NCBI RefSeq assembly: GCF_000305775.1
Contig: NC_018866.1
Span: forward strand, 2,189,001-2,253,000
Length of the DNA: 64,000 bases
Direction: 5' to 3'
DNA from: Dehalobacter sp. DCA
GTDB lineage: Bacteria > Bacillota > Desulfitobacteriia > Desulfitobacteriales > Syntrophobotulaceae
Shown: positions 45,753-53,479 of the stretch, in pieces
Layout of the letters: every line of letters starts with the position of its first letter
Numbering within the stretch: the first letter of the stretch is position 1
Notes under the pieces: model-generated
Databases searched by the model: none
What the model saw: only the letters and a program-made list of their open reading frames with translations
What the model was told of the DNA's origin: nothing
Translations under genes and position numbers: made by a program

Positions 45753-46443
45753 GGTAAACCTCCTTATACAGTGCCTCAATCGAGCAGGATTTCTCCAGTC
45801 TGAATTTTTCCGCATCACCAGCCAGGACGACCGTTCCGCGATCCAGGAAAATTACTTCATCCAGAATCGTTTCCAATTCACTGACCAGATGGCTCGAAAT
45901 AATCACTGCACAGTCATCGCGGAAAGCACCCATAATCATCTTTACAATTTTTTCCCTGGAAATCGGGTCAATCCCATTCAGCGGTTCGTCCAGAAGATAA
46001 AGCCTGGCCTTCCGGGCCATCGTTACGGCCAGTTTGAGCCTGGCTTTCATGCCCGTGGATAAACTGCTGACTTTCATATTTTCCTGTAATTCCATGAACG
46101 TTAAATATTCCAGTGCTTTATTTCGATCAAAGTCCTCATACATGTCTGTGTAAAAACTGAGGATCCCGTCAATTTTCATCCAGCCGAACAGAAAATCATC
46201 CGTTGGCATAAAAGCCGTGAGTTTTTTGGTTTCTGCCCCGATGGGATAACCCATAACCGTCATTCTGCCGGAAGTTGGCTTAAAAAGGCCTGCGGCAATC
46301 TTGAAAAATGTAGTTTTTCCACTGCCGTTAGGACCGAGCAGTCCGTATACTTTGCCCTCTTCAATCTTCAGATCCAGGTCGTGCAGTGCCTTGTTCCGGA
46401 AAAATCCTTTGCTGACATTTTCAGCAATCAATACAGATGTCAT
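45745..46443 (-). CDS. ABC transporter ATP-binding protein
   Basis: 232-residue nucleotide-binding subunit. Walker A is GLLGPNGSGKTTFFK, the signature motif SSLSTGMKARLKLA (STGMK in place of LSGGQ), Walker B RLYLLDEPLNGID and the switch His in IISSHLVSELE. Its ATG overlaps the GntR regulator stop by four bases. Partner of the adjacent permease. Confidence 0.93.
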   Translation of the reverse strand: MTSVLIAENVSKGFFRNKALHDLDLKIEEGKVYGLLGPNGSGKTTFFKIAAGLFKPTSGRMTVMGYPIGAETKKLTAFMPTDDFLFGWMKIDGILSFYTDMYEDFDRNKALEYLTFMELQENMKVSSLSTGMKARLKLAVTMARKARLYLLDEPLNGIDPISREKIVKMIMGAFRDDCAVIISSHLVSELETILDEVIFLDRGTVVLAGDAEKFRLEKSCSIEALYKEVYHG

Positions 46444-46808
46444 TGAACAGCCTCCTTATCCAGCCTGCTTTTTATCAGCTCGATCATGTCGTTAAAATTA
46501 AATCCCAATTCCATCATTCCTTCAATAAAGTTTCTGACGATATCCTCTGCCATTTCTTTTTTCATAATCTCCACCTTTTCCTCCGATTCTGTAATAAAAG
46601 TTCCTACCCCTCGTTTGGTAAAGGTCACTCCTTCCCGTTCCAGTTCATTGAAGACCCTTACCATGGTATTGGGATTCACCTTCAGGTTTTGGGCATACTC
46701 CCTTGATGACAGCAGTTTTTCGCCTAAATTCATTTTTCCTAGAATTATGTCTTTCTTAATCAAATTCATAATCTGAATGTAAATCGGCGCAGTATTATCA
46801 AAATTCAT
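46440..46808 (-). CDS. GntR-family regulator, YtrA subfamily
   Basis: 122 residues. An N-terminal winged helix (IYIQIMNLIKKDIILGKMNLGEKLLSSREYAQNLKVNPNTMVRVFNELE type, residues about 9-75) is followed by a short helical tail rather than a ligand-binding domain, typical of YtrA. It is first in an operon with the ABC genes and probably represses its own promoter through the large palindrome immediately upstream. Inducer unknown; cell-wall antibiotics induce B. subtilis YtrA operons. Confidence 0.92.
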   Translation of the reverse strand: MNFDNTAPIYIQIMNLIKKDIILGKMNLGEKLLSSREYAQNLKVNPNTMVRVFNELEREGVTFTKRGVGTFITESEEKVEIMKKEMAEDIVRNFIEGMMELGFNFNDMIELIKSRLDKEAVQ

Positions 46809-46818
46809 TGTGTCACCC

Positions 46819-46876
46819 CTTCAACATTGTACTAGTTCACTATGTAAATAGTACACTAGTACAATGTTGAAGTCAA
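46819..46876 (-). promoter_or_regulatory. Promoter with overlapping 54-bp palindromic operator for the YtrA-type operon
   Basis: CTTCAACATTGTACTAGT (46819-46836) and ACTAGTACAATGTTGAAG (46855-46872) are perfect 18-bp inverted repeats around an 18-bp centre with a weaker inner repeat. On the minus strand, TTGACT (46871-46876) and TACTAT (46848-46853) are 17 bases apart, so the -35 to -10 interval lies inside the operator. Autorepression is the natural reading. Confidence 0.82.
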
Positions 46877-47187
46877 GTAATAATAAACAAGGACTGGAAA
46901 ATAATTTTTCCCGTCCTAACAATCTTCTAAATCGGATTTACCCTTTCCAAAGCAAAGTTTTTGCCCAAACCAGAACCTCCCCAGAACTTCTCGCTACCCA
47001 TACACGATGTGAACACCGGTAAACTTTGTTGATTTACAGCCAGGAGGCATTTAAGCTAAACACAGGAGAACTTAGTAAATACTAAAATATATTTCTTGCC
47101 CTCGATCCAAAATAAGTCTAAGATAATAATAAATAGTTGCTATCTTATTAAAATCTTACTGGAAGACTCTTTCGGAAGGGGATAAAC
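46873..47187. other. Intergenic region before the CprK-like gene
   Basis: Between the GntR operator and the regulator gene. The only clear signal is the dehalobox-like palindrome at 47072-47085. No gene with a convincing ribosome site. Confidence 0.6.
47072..47085 (+). promoter_or_regulatory. Dehalobox-like (FNR/CprK-type) operator
   Basis: TTAGTAAATACTAA is a perfect 5-4-5 palindrome. The CprK target consensus is TTAATNNNNATTAA; TTAGT/ACTAA variants fit. It lies 103 bp before the regulator start. A -10 at the class II distance (around 47109-47114) is poor, as expected of an activator-dependent promoter. Autoregulation is inferred. Confidence 0.6.
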
Positions 47188-47880
47188 ATGGGAAAAATGA
47201 TGAATGATCATTATATTTTGCCCCAAAATTTTTATCCGATGTTGAAATTTCGCGATTACCTTCATTTGGGAATCATCCGTAATTATCGCAAAGGGGAATC
47301 CATCGTCTTCCCTGGAGAAACCATTGATAGTATCATCTTCGTACTTTCGGGAAAATTGGGTATCAGCTTCATGCATGAGAATGGAAAGCAAAAATTTATG
47401 TATCATGCGGATCCGTACACTTTCATAGATGAAGCCCTTGGCATATTTACAAGCTCTTATGTTCATGTTGTTTCGGAGGAAGATAGCAGCGTCTGTTTTT
47501 TTGAAAAATTTCAATTTCTTATGATCCTTCATGAGAACAAAGAATTGCTTTTAGAATTTATTACGTGTTTTTCATCCAAACGTTGTTATTTCATGCATGA
47601 GGCTAGTGAGGCGGTTCTTTATAAGCCATCCGTCAGGATTTTACGATTTTTTTATTTACTCTGCAATACACAAGGGAAACTGGTTGATAATGTTTATGAA
47701 ATCAATGTGAAAATATCTCAAAGGGCGATTTCCGAAATAACAGGGGTTCATTTTATAACGGTCAATAAAATTTTAAGATATCTAAAAAAAGAAAATATTT
47801 TAAATAAAACAAGGAGTAAGATTATTATTTATGACTTCCCACAACTAAAAGTTTTGATTGAGGATTGGATGAATCATTAA
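47188..47880 (+). CDS. CprK-like transcriptional regulator (CRP/FNR family)
   Basis: 230 residues. An N-terminal cyclic-nucleotide-type beta barrel (YRKGESIVFPGETIDSIIFV, about 30-130) binds the effector; in CprK this is a chlorinated phenol. A long dimer helix follows, then a winged helix at about 165-220, SQRAISEITGVHFITVNKIL, close to my recollection of CprK (SQKSIGEITGVHHVTVSRVL). The recognition helix differs at Ser to Asn and Arg to Lys (VNK for VSR), so DNA preference may be altered. Cysteines differ from the CprK redox pair. It lies directly upstream of rdhB on the same strand. ATG at 47188 after AAGGGG. Confidence 0.88.
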   Translation: MGKMMNDHYILPQNFYPMLKFRDYLHLGIIRNYRKGESIVFPGETIDSIIFVLSGKLGISFMHENGKQKFMYHADPYTFIDEALGIFTSSYVHVVSEEDSSVCFFEKFQFLMILHENKELLLEFITCFSSKRCYFMHEASEAVLYKPSVRILRFFYLLCNTQGKLVDNVYEINVKISQRAISEITGVHFITVNKILRYLKKENILNKTRSKIIIYDFPQLKVLIEDWMNH

Positions 47881-47882
47881 AT

Positions 47883-47908
47883 ACCGCCGAAAGGCGGTTT
47901 ATTTTTTT
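47883..47908 (+). terminator. Terminator after the CprK-like gene
   Basis: ACCGCC, GAAA loop, GGCGGT (47883-47898), then TTATTTTTTT. It separates regulator transcription from rdhB. Confidence 0.88.
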
Positions 47909-47971
47909 CTTCATCAAAAATGCAAAAAAAGTTCCACCTAATACGCAATGTAATCCGGGACTTATAACCGA

Positions 47972-48002
47972 TATTGTAATAACCAATACAATAATCTTAT
48001 AA
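47972..48002 (+). promoter_or_regulatory. Promoter and palindrome upstream of rdhB
   Basis: TATTGTA (47972-47978) and TACAATA (47987-47993) are perfect inverted repeats with eight bases between. Overlapping them, TTGTAA (47974-47979), 17 bases and TTATAA (47997-48002) make a plausible promoter. The spacing differs from the 14-bp dehalobox, and the position over the -35 is unlike a class II activator site. Confidence 0.5.
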
Positions 48003-48031
48003 AACACGCAGCAAAATTTAAGGAGGTGAGA

Positions 48032-48373
48032 ATGATGAGTACATTCTTAATTTTTTTAGCGGGGATTCTTTTTTTGGCCGGTATCCTATTTATCAAGCCA
48101 CGTGCCAAAAAAGAGAAAAATTGGCAGACCGCGCTGGTTTGGGCATTATATGTAATTTGGTTTTTAATCACATGCATGGGGATTTCATTTGTTTACATTA
48201 ATGCCAGCGTAGGACATGTCAAGGCAACAAGCACAGCGATTTTCCTGTTCGGAGGAATTTCAGTGGTATTGGCCGTTGTGCTGGCCCGCATATTAGGTTT
48301 TATCGGCATAAAAAGCAAGGCAAAAGAGTCAATTCAGGCTTGTAAGTCCTTCGGTAATATGTCAAGACCCTAA
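48032..48373 (+). CDS. rdhB: Reductive dehalogenase membrane anchor RdhB (CprB-like)
   Basis: About 113 residues with three membrane helices (about 4-22, 37-59, 69-89) and a basic loop after the first, as in the small anchors that hold RdhA at the membrane. The block ISFVYINASVGHVKATSTAIFLFGG with W/L-rich helix two resembles CprB/PceB proteins. AAGGAGGTGAG precedes ATG at 48032 (48035 equally possible). The order regulator-rdhB-rdhA matches cprK...cprBA of Desulfitobacterium. The tail after IGIKSKAKE (SIQACKSFGNMSRP) does not look familiar and could derive from inserted DNA. An IS110 remnant and about 2.1 kb separate it from rdhA. Confidence 0.8.
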   Translation: MMSTFLIFLAGILFLAGILFIKPRAKKEKNWQTALVWALYVIWFLITCMGISFVYINASVGHVKATSTAIFLFGGISVVLAVVLARILGFIGIKSKAKESIQACKSFGNMSRP

Positions 48374-48479
48374 GCGAGTCAATTTTTCAGTAAGTTAATA
48401 ATCAGTGGGTAAAAAAGACAATAAGAAACCATCTCATTCCCAAAAAGATATGGGAAAAAGTTACAAAAATGGGATTTCA

Positions 48480-50100
48480 ATTATCGTAGTTCATGCTTAG
48501 TTTGCATTCCCCCTATTGCCATGTGGCATATAGATTTGGTTGCTGCGTAGCAGAGCATCAACCATACGGACGAGTTTACGTGCAGTAAGCACTAGAGCAC
48601 GGCGATGATGGTGAGTCTTACTTTCCGAGAATTTACGTTGGTAGAAGGCTTTGTACTCCGGTTCCTTTTGGCGTACTAATTAGCAGCCTGGATGATATAA
48701 CTGCGCAAGTAGGTGTTGCCGGTTCGGGTTAAGGGTGTGTCATCGGCTGTAAAATCACCTGACTGGTGAGAACGCCAGGTTAACCCAATAAACTTTGCTA
48801 AGGCTCCTTCATTTGGAAAACGACGGATGTCTCCAATCTCAGCAATAATACCAGCTGAAAGCACTGGGCCAATACCGGGAACGGTAATGAGCGTATTAGA
48901 GAAATGCCTGATTTCTGCTTCGATCGCCTTATCGATTTTCTTTACCTGCTTCTCTAAAGTGTGGATGGTTTCGATGCTCGTGGCCAGGATAAGGTTAATG
49001 GGTTGCAATAGGCTTCCACGTAGTCGATGGGCCTTGCGGGCGGCTTCCTTCAACTCTCTGGCTTTGGCTTCTGGATCCTCGAAATGACTTTTTCCTTTCT
49101 CCATGAGGAAATCAATCAGTTCATCAAGCGGTCGAGCCGCAACCTCTTCTGGAGAAAAAAACTCAAGTGTCAAGGATTCAGAAGTAGCGCCGAAAGTGTT
49201 GCTAAAAACCGTACCTTGGGCAAGCGTGCTAAACTTCAAGAACAAGTTCGTGAGAAAATAGTTCTTCTCTCTGGAGATCATCTCAATCATATGACAACGA
49301 AAGCGAGTGAGGCGCTGTAATGGTAAGTAGCGGAAATCAACCTGAGAGCCTTCTGGGAGCCGGCCGAAGCGTAAACGTTCGGCAATGACCCAGGCATCAA
49401 TCCAGTCGTTCTTCGGAAGGTCCACATAAGCTTTCTTGAAATTAGCAACGACCTTGGGGTTAAAGGAATAGATTTGGGGCTGTAAAGGTGCTAAACAAGG
49501 GTCTTCCGCCAAGAACATTTGTAACGGCCAACTGTACACGGAAGTGGCCTCTAAACCAATAACCAGCCGGTCCTCATTCTCTTTAGCGCAGGCTTCAGAG
49601 AGATATCGGGTAACTTGCTCACAACCAGGCTGATCATTCAAAGCCCGCAGTTTTTTTACCGGTTCATTACCCCGCTCATCTAAGATTCGCACTTTAAAAT
49701 CACTGGAACTCACATCAATACCGACAAATAAACTCAAGTAAAATCACCTCACTTTCTGAGCCGAAGAATGTGTAAGATTAACGTTGGGACCAGGCACCAC
49801 AACAGGTCAACAACCTCGCCGAATCAGCACTTGTCTTAAAAAGACCTTGGATCCAGCCGATCTGCTACCATCGGAGGGGATTCCCTTTAAGCTGTGCAAC
49901 CTTCGAGTTAAAAGTTCAAATTGTGGGCTGGCAGTCAGACTTAATAAAGAGGTCAAAGCCTCAAGGAGGAGAAGGCCTTGCCAGAACGAACCTCACGGTA
50001 CCATTTTGCCTGAAATCCCAACAAACTTAAATACTATTTTGTTAAAGAACGATCTGAGGAATCTTTTTAGTGAAAGTGTGTTCCTTTAAAGGGGAAAAGC
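48480..50100 (-). mobile_element. IS110-family insertion element, edges not resolved
   Basis: Defined by its minus-strand transposase gene and the long noncoding stretch on its 5' side (49738 to about 50100), the place where IS110-group elements encode their bridge RNA. IS110 elements have no terminal inverted repeats and make no target duplication, so the limits are estimates; the left limit may reach 48374. It sits between rdhB and rdhA. The transposase is frameshifted. Confidence 0.65.
48497..49737 (-). pseudogene. IS110-family DEDD transposase (recombinase), frameshifted near the C-terminus
   Basis: The main frame gives 353 residues from TTG 49737 (after GAGGTGAT). The RuvC-like catalytic set is D8 (FVGIDVSS), E63 (GLEATSVYSW), D111 and D114 (PKNDWIDAWVI). 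The C-terminal Tnp_20 domain begins ITVPGIGPVLSAGIIAEIGD and stops at YIIQAAN with TAG at 48676. In the -1 frame the protein continues directly: LVRQKEPEYKAFYQRKF, then RALVLTARKLVRMVDALL, ending at TAA 48497. One missing base near 48676 explains this. The truncated form lacks about 60 residues, so activity is doubtful. Confidence 0.88.
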
Positions 50101-50183
50101 CATTTGTTAGTCATCAAAAGAGTCTCTAACAAAAAGGGTTTCCCCCGCACCCCCTTCCCAAAATCAAGTATTCCTCATCCTGA

Positions 50184-50312
50184 GCCTGTGGGCAGTGCCA
50201 TCCTGTGGAAAAGCACTTTGGGGTCTGTCTTAAAAGAGCTTTCCCAACAGGCTTTGGACAAGTTGAATTTGAAGTATGCTTTGGGGTTGACTTGTCCACA
50301 CTGCCCACAGGC
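50184..50312. repeat. 129-bp cloverleaf-forming palindromic element in the rdhA leader
   Basis: Outer arms GCCTGTGGGCAGTG (50184-50197) and CACTGCCCACAGGC (50299-50312) are perfect 14-bp inverted repeats. Between them lie two hairpins: an imperfect one (CCTGTGGAAAAGC at 50202-50214 with GCTTTCCCAACAGG at 50238-50251) and a perfect one (TGGACAAGT at 50255-50263 with ACTTGTCCA at 50290-50298). The parts abut with gaps of 0-4 bases, giving a three-way junction. Mobile palindrome or RNA structure cannot be told apart. Confidence 0.75.
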
Positions 50313-50405
50313 ACGATGGCTACATGGAGTATGCGTTATCCTGCGCGCATCTTGTTGATGTTAACCATACTAACTGAATTTCCAGTTTTCTATGGTCATT
50401 TAAAT

Positions 50406-50441
50406 ACCCCACGTTCCATTAGTTTTTTGGACTCGTGGGGT
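50406..50441 (+). promoter_or_regulatory. Hairpin in the rdhA leader
   Basis: ACCCCACG (50406-50413) pairs with CGTGGGGT (50434-50441); the 20-base loop contains TCCA...TGGA and a T run. It ends 33 bases before the rdhA start. It could be an attenuator or RNA-stabilising stem. Confidence 0.45.
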
Positions 50442-50474
50442 GGAACTAAATCAATTATACGAGGAGGAGAACTG

Positions 50475-51857
50475 ATGTCGGAGATTTCAAAAAGTGGGGG
50501 AAAAGAACCCAAGCAGCAATTTTCGGTAAGCCGCCGCGGTTTTCTGAGAACCGGGGCAGCTGCTGCCGCGATGGGTGTCATGGGGGCAATCGCAGCTCCG
50601 TCCAAGGTGGCAAACGCGGCTATTCATGACCTAAGCTATACACCTGCCAAAGGACAATGGTCGAAATTACGCCCTGTAAACAATTATGGCGGTGCCACGG
50701 TTCACTTTGTAGAAAATAACGACCAGTGGTTGGGAACAAGCAAAATTGTTGGGCCGATCAAAAAATCGGGAGAATTTAATTCGGGTTTCGGGCTTGCTAC
50801 CAGAGGTCTACTGGGTAATAAGGCGAAATTCGGACTCCTTAGCCAGGGCGAAAGAAGTCCTTTAACGGGTGGCATAATGCAGGCTCTTGGGATGATTAGT
50901 GGAGATGAGACTGTCATGGGCACGCCGAGAAAAGATAAACTTCCTATTCCCGATCCCGAACAAATGTCCCAGCATATCAAAGATCTCGCTTATTATCTCA
51001 GGGCAGATGATGTTGGTATAGGCCAAATGCCTTCATACGGTTATTACGGCACGAAGAGTATGCCTCCCATAACTGTAATAGCTGCCGGTATCCTTCCGCC
51101 ACAAACGCCGATCGCAGAAGTACCAAATACAGAACCGGAGTACCCCTATGTCCTTACTGTCGCGGTTGAACAGCATTTGGAAACCTATTTGGCATCTACT
51201 GGGTATGACGGAATATCTGTAAGCCAGTCAATGCGTTGTTATCATGCCACAGCTAATATTGCCGTCATTATGGCGCGATATATTCGAAATATCGGCTATA
51301 ATGCGAGAGCCCATCATTTTGGCAATTATGGTCTTGCCGTTCCTCCGGCACTTATAGCTTCCGGACTGGGCGAACATACCCGTACCGGAGACTGTGTTGC
51401 TCATCCCAGAATGGGATTCCGCAACAAATGTGCTGCGGTTACCACCGATTTGCCTTTGGTTGCCGATAAACCCATTGATTTTGGAATGTTGGATTTTTGC
51501 AGGGTTTGCATGAAATGTGCTGTTGAATGTCCTTCTAAAGCTATCAGCCCAGATAAAGAGCCAGTGGAAATGAACGGCTACCTGCGGTGGAACAGCGACT
51601 ACAAAAAATGTACCGTATTCCGTTGCAGTAATGAGGAAGGCGTCAACTGCGGCAGGTGTATTAAAGTCTGTCCATGGAATTCCAAAGAAAACTCCTGGTT
51701 CCATGAAGCAGGCCTGTGGATAGGCAGTAAAGGAGAAACTGCTTCAACAATGTTGAAAGCCATTGATGATATGTTCGGCTACGGGACTGAAATTGTTGAT
51801 AAATACAAATGGTGGCTGGAATGGCCGGAGCTTTATAAAATTAATATGCCAAGTTAG
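50475..51857 (+). CDS. rdhA: Reductive dehalogenase catalytic subunit RdhA (CprA-like)
   Basis: 460 residues from ATG 50475, set by GAGGAGGAG. A Tat signal spans about 1-45: twin-arginine SRRGFLRTG, then an Ala/Gly/Met hydrophobic stretch and likely cleavage after KVANA. The corrinoid-binding catalytic domain follows with FVENNDQWLGTSKI, LRADDVGIGQMPSYGYYG and STGYDGIS. The C-terminal ferredoxin part has CRVCMKCAVECP and a second set with CGRCIKVCPW, giving two [4Fe-4S] clusters. Many stretches match my memory of Desulfitobacterium CprA (ortho-chlorophenol dehalogenase), for example YNGYLRWNSD and YGTETIEKYKWWLEWPE relatives. Exact halogenated substrate unknown. Transcription stops at the terminator at 51881. 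Confidence 0.95.
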   Translation: MSEISKSGGKEPKQQFSVSRRGFLRTGAAAAAMGVMGAIAAPSKVANAAIHDLSYTPAKGQWSKLRPVNNYGGATVHFVENNDQWLGTSKIVGPIKKSGEFNSGFGLATRGLLGNKAKFGLLSQGERSPLTGGIMQALGMISGDETVMGTPRKDKLPIPDPEQMSQHIKDLAYYLRADDVGIGQMPSYGYYGTKSMPPITVIAAGILPPQTPIAEVPNTEPEYPYVLTVAVEQHLETYLASTGYDGISVSQSMRCYHATANIAVIMARYIRNIGYNARAHHFGNYGLAVPPALIASGLGEHTRTGDCVAHPRMGFRNKCAAVTTDLPLVADKPIDFGMLDFCRVCMKCAVECPSKAISPDKEPVEMNGYLRWNSDYKKCTVFRCSNEEGVNCGRCIKVCPWNSKENSWFHEAGLWIGSKGETASTMLKAIDDMFGYGTEIVDKYKWWLEWPELYKINMPS

Positions 51858-51880
51858 TAAGTACAGTTTAATTGCATAAT

Positions 51881-51925
51881 AAAATTATTGCGACGTATCT
51901 CTTAGTACGCCGCAATAATTTTTGT
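51881..51925 (+). terminator. rdhA terminator
   Basis: AAAATTATTGCG (51881-51892) pairs with CGCAATAATTTT (51910-51921), followed by TTGTTT. No further rdh accessory gene follows. Confidence 0.85.
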
Positions 51926-52044
51926 TTATTGACATATACCTTGGCCAAAATATTATTCTCTTGTTCAGAATAAAATCATATTTTAAAGTTCCAATAACAA
52001 TACTAGCAATATCTACGGGCAATAATGCAGCATACGGAGGTTTT

Positions 52045-53445
52045 ATGAAAGGGTTAAAAGATGCCATAGATTCTTTTAAAGAAGATTTGATTCATTCTGT
52101 GCAAGACTGCATTCGGATTAAAAGTGTCTCTAGCGATCACGATGGTACCCAAAAGGCCTTGGAGTATTACCTTGCCCTGGCTCATAGCATGGGATTTTCG
52201 ACACATAACGTAGAAAACCTGGGCGGAGTAATCGAATATGGAGAAGGGGAAAAAACCTACGGGATGATTGTTCATCTTGATACTGTCCCTGAGGGAAGTG
52301 GCTGGAAATTCCCCCCTTTCGGAGGTCTGATTCAAGAAGGAAAAATTTATGGCCGGGGCGCAATCGATGACAAAGGGCCGGCGCTCTCAGCCCTCTATGC
52401 TTTAAAAGCCTTAAAGGATTCCGGATCAGGAATTAGCTCTGAATGTAAGGTTCAGATTATTATTGGAATTGATGAAGAGGGCATCTGGAATACAACACCT
52501 AAATTATTAAAAAAAATTAAAGAACCTGATTTTTCTTTTGTTCCCGATTCGAAATTCCCGGTTGTTATTGCCGAGAAGGGCCTGGTCTGGCTGGAAATCA
52601 AGAAAAAATTAAGTCAGGAATCCTCCGGCAATAGTGGGATTACGATTGAAACCATGCAAGGGGGAGGACAGTCCCTCAATATTGTTCCTGATTACTGCGA
52701 AGCTACACTTAGATTGAATGATGACCAAAAAACACAGACCAAAGAGGAACTCAAGCTATTCCAAGAACAAACAGGATATGATATCTCTCTTGAAAAAAAT
52801 GCTTCTGTTTGCAAACTTATATCCAAGGGAAAATCCGCCCATGCCTTTATCTGCAATGAAGGACGAAATGCCATTTCCCAGCTCATTATGTTTTTAAGTC
52901 TGCTGGAGCTTGAAGGCGGGCAAAAGGAGTTCATCCAAGCCTATGCCCAAAGCATGGCAATGGAATATTATGGTGAATCCCTGGGCCTCAGTCTTGAAGA
53001 TCAACTGACAGGTAAACTTACTGTTAACCCCGGGTATATCCTGATTGACGAGAATAACATTACCCTGAAGGTGGATATTCGTTTCCCGGCTAAGGAGCGG
53101 CTTGACATAATCAAACCTAAAATCGAGAGAGCCTTTAGCGGTTTCCAGGGAAACCTCACAATCATCGATTCACTGGAATCTTTGAGTTTCCCGGAAGATG
53201 ATCCCAATATTCGTAGACTCATACAGGTCTATCAGGATTTTACTGGAGACACTGAAGCAAAACCTCTGGGAATGGGCGGAACCACTTTTTCCAAAGCTTT
53301 CAAACGCGCAGTTGCCTTTGGTCCGACTTTTCCCGGGATGCCTAAAGTTGAGCACCAGCCTGATGAATATATGGAGATTGAACATCTTATCAAGTGCACT
53401 GAGATCTACGCCCTAGCACTTCAATCACTTGTCAGAAACGAATAA
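52045..53445 (+). CDS. pepV: M20-family dipeptidase (PepV-like)
   Basis: 466 residues from ATG 52045 with CGGAGG upstream; the frame is open further upstream but overlaps the rdhA terminator. Zinc-ligand motifs are GMIVHLDTVPEGSGW (His/Asp), YGRGAIDDKGPALSAL (bridging Asp) and IGIDEEGIW (Glu pair); a lid domain occupies the middle. The C-terminal GMGGTTFSKAF and EHQPDEYMEIEHL complete the site. Cytoplasmic cleavage of dipeptides. Unrelated to the dehalogenase; simply downstream. Confidence 0.9.
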   Translation: MKGLKDAIDSFKEDLIHSVQDCIRIKSVSSDHDGTQKALEYYLALAHSMGFSTHNVENLGGVIEYGEGEKTYGMIVHLDTVPEGSGWKFPPFGGLIQEGKIYGRGAIDDKGPALSALYALKALKDSGSGISSECKVQIIIGIDEEGIWNTTPKLLKKIKEPDFSFVPDSKFPVVIAEKGLVWLEIKKKLSQESSGNSGITIETMQGGGQSLNIVPDYCEATLRLNDDQKTQTKEELKLFQEQTGYDISLEKNASVCKLISKGKSAHAFICNEGRNAISQLIMFLSLLELEGGQKEFIQAYAQSMAMEYYGESLGLSLEDQLTGKLTVNPGYILIDENNITLKVDIRFPAKERLDIIKPKIERAFSGFQGNLTIIDSLESLSFPEDDPNIRRLIQVYQDFTGDTEAKPLGMGGTTFSKAFKRAVAFGPTFPGMPKVEHQPDEYMEIEHLIKCTEIYALALQSLVRNE

Positions 53446-53479
53446 GCGTTACCTTCTTATTCGTTGCCGTTAGCTCGAC

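Larger units (their letters stand above)
49738..50474. other. Noncoding region between the IS110 transposase and rdhA
   Basis: 737 bp. From the left: probable IS110 5' end (to about 50100), a unique stretch, a cloverleaf palindrome (50184-50312), a hairpin with an internal T run (50406-50441), and the rdhA ribosome site. No dehalobox of the TTAxT-N4-AxTAA form was seen here. A region around 50350-50380 is AT-rich but without a clear -35/-10 pair. Confidence 0.6.

Noticed and set aside
50205-50474. In-frame N-terminal extension of rdhA of about 90 codons
   Set aside because: It runs through the cloverleaf palindrome, and the Tat signal with a strong ribosome site begins at 50475.
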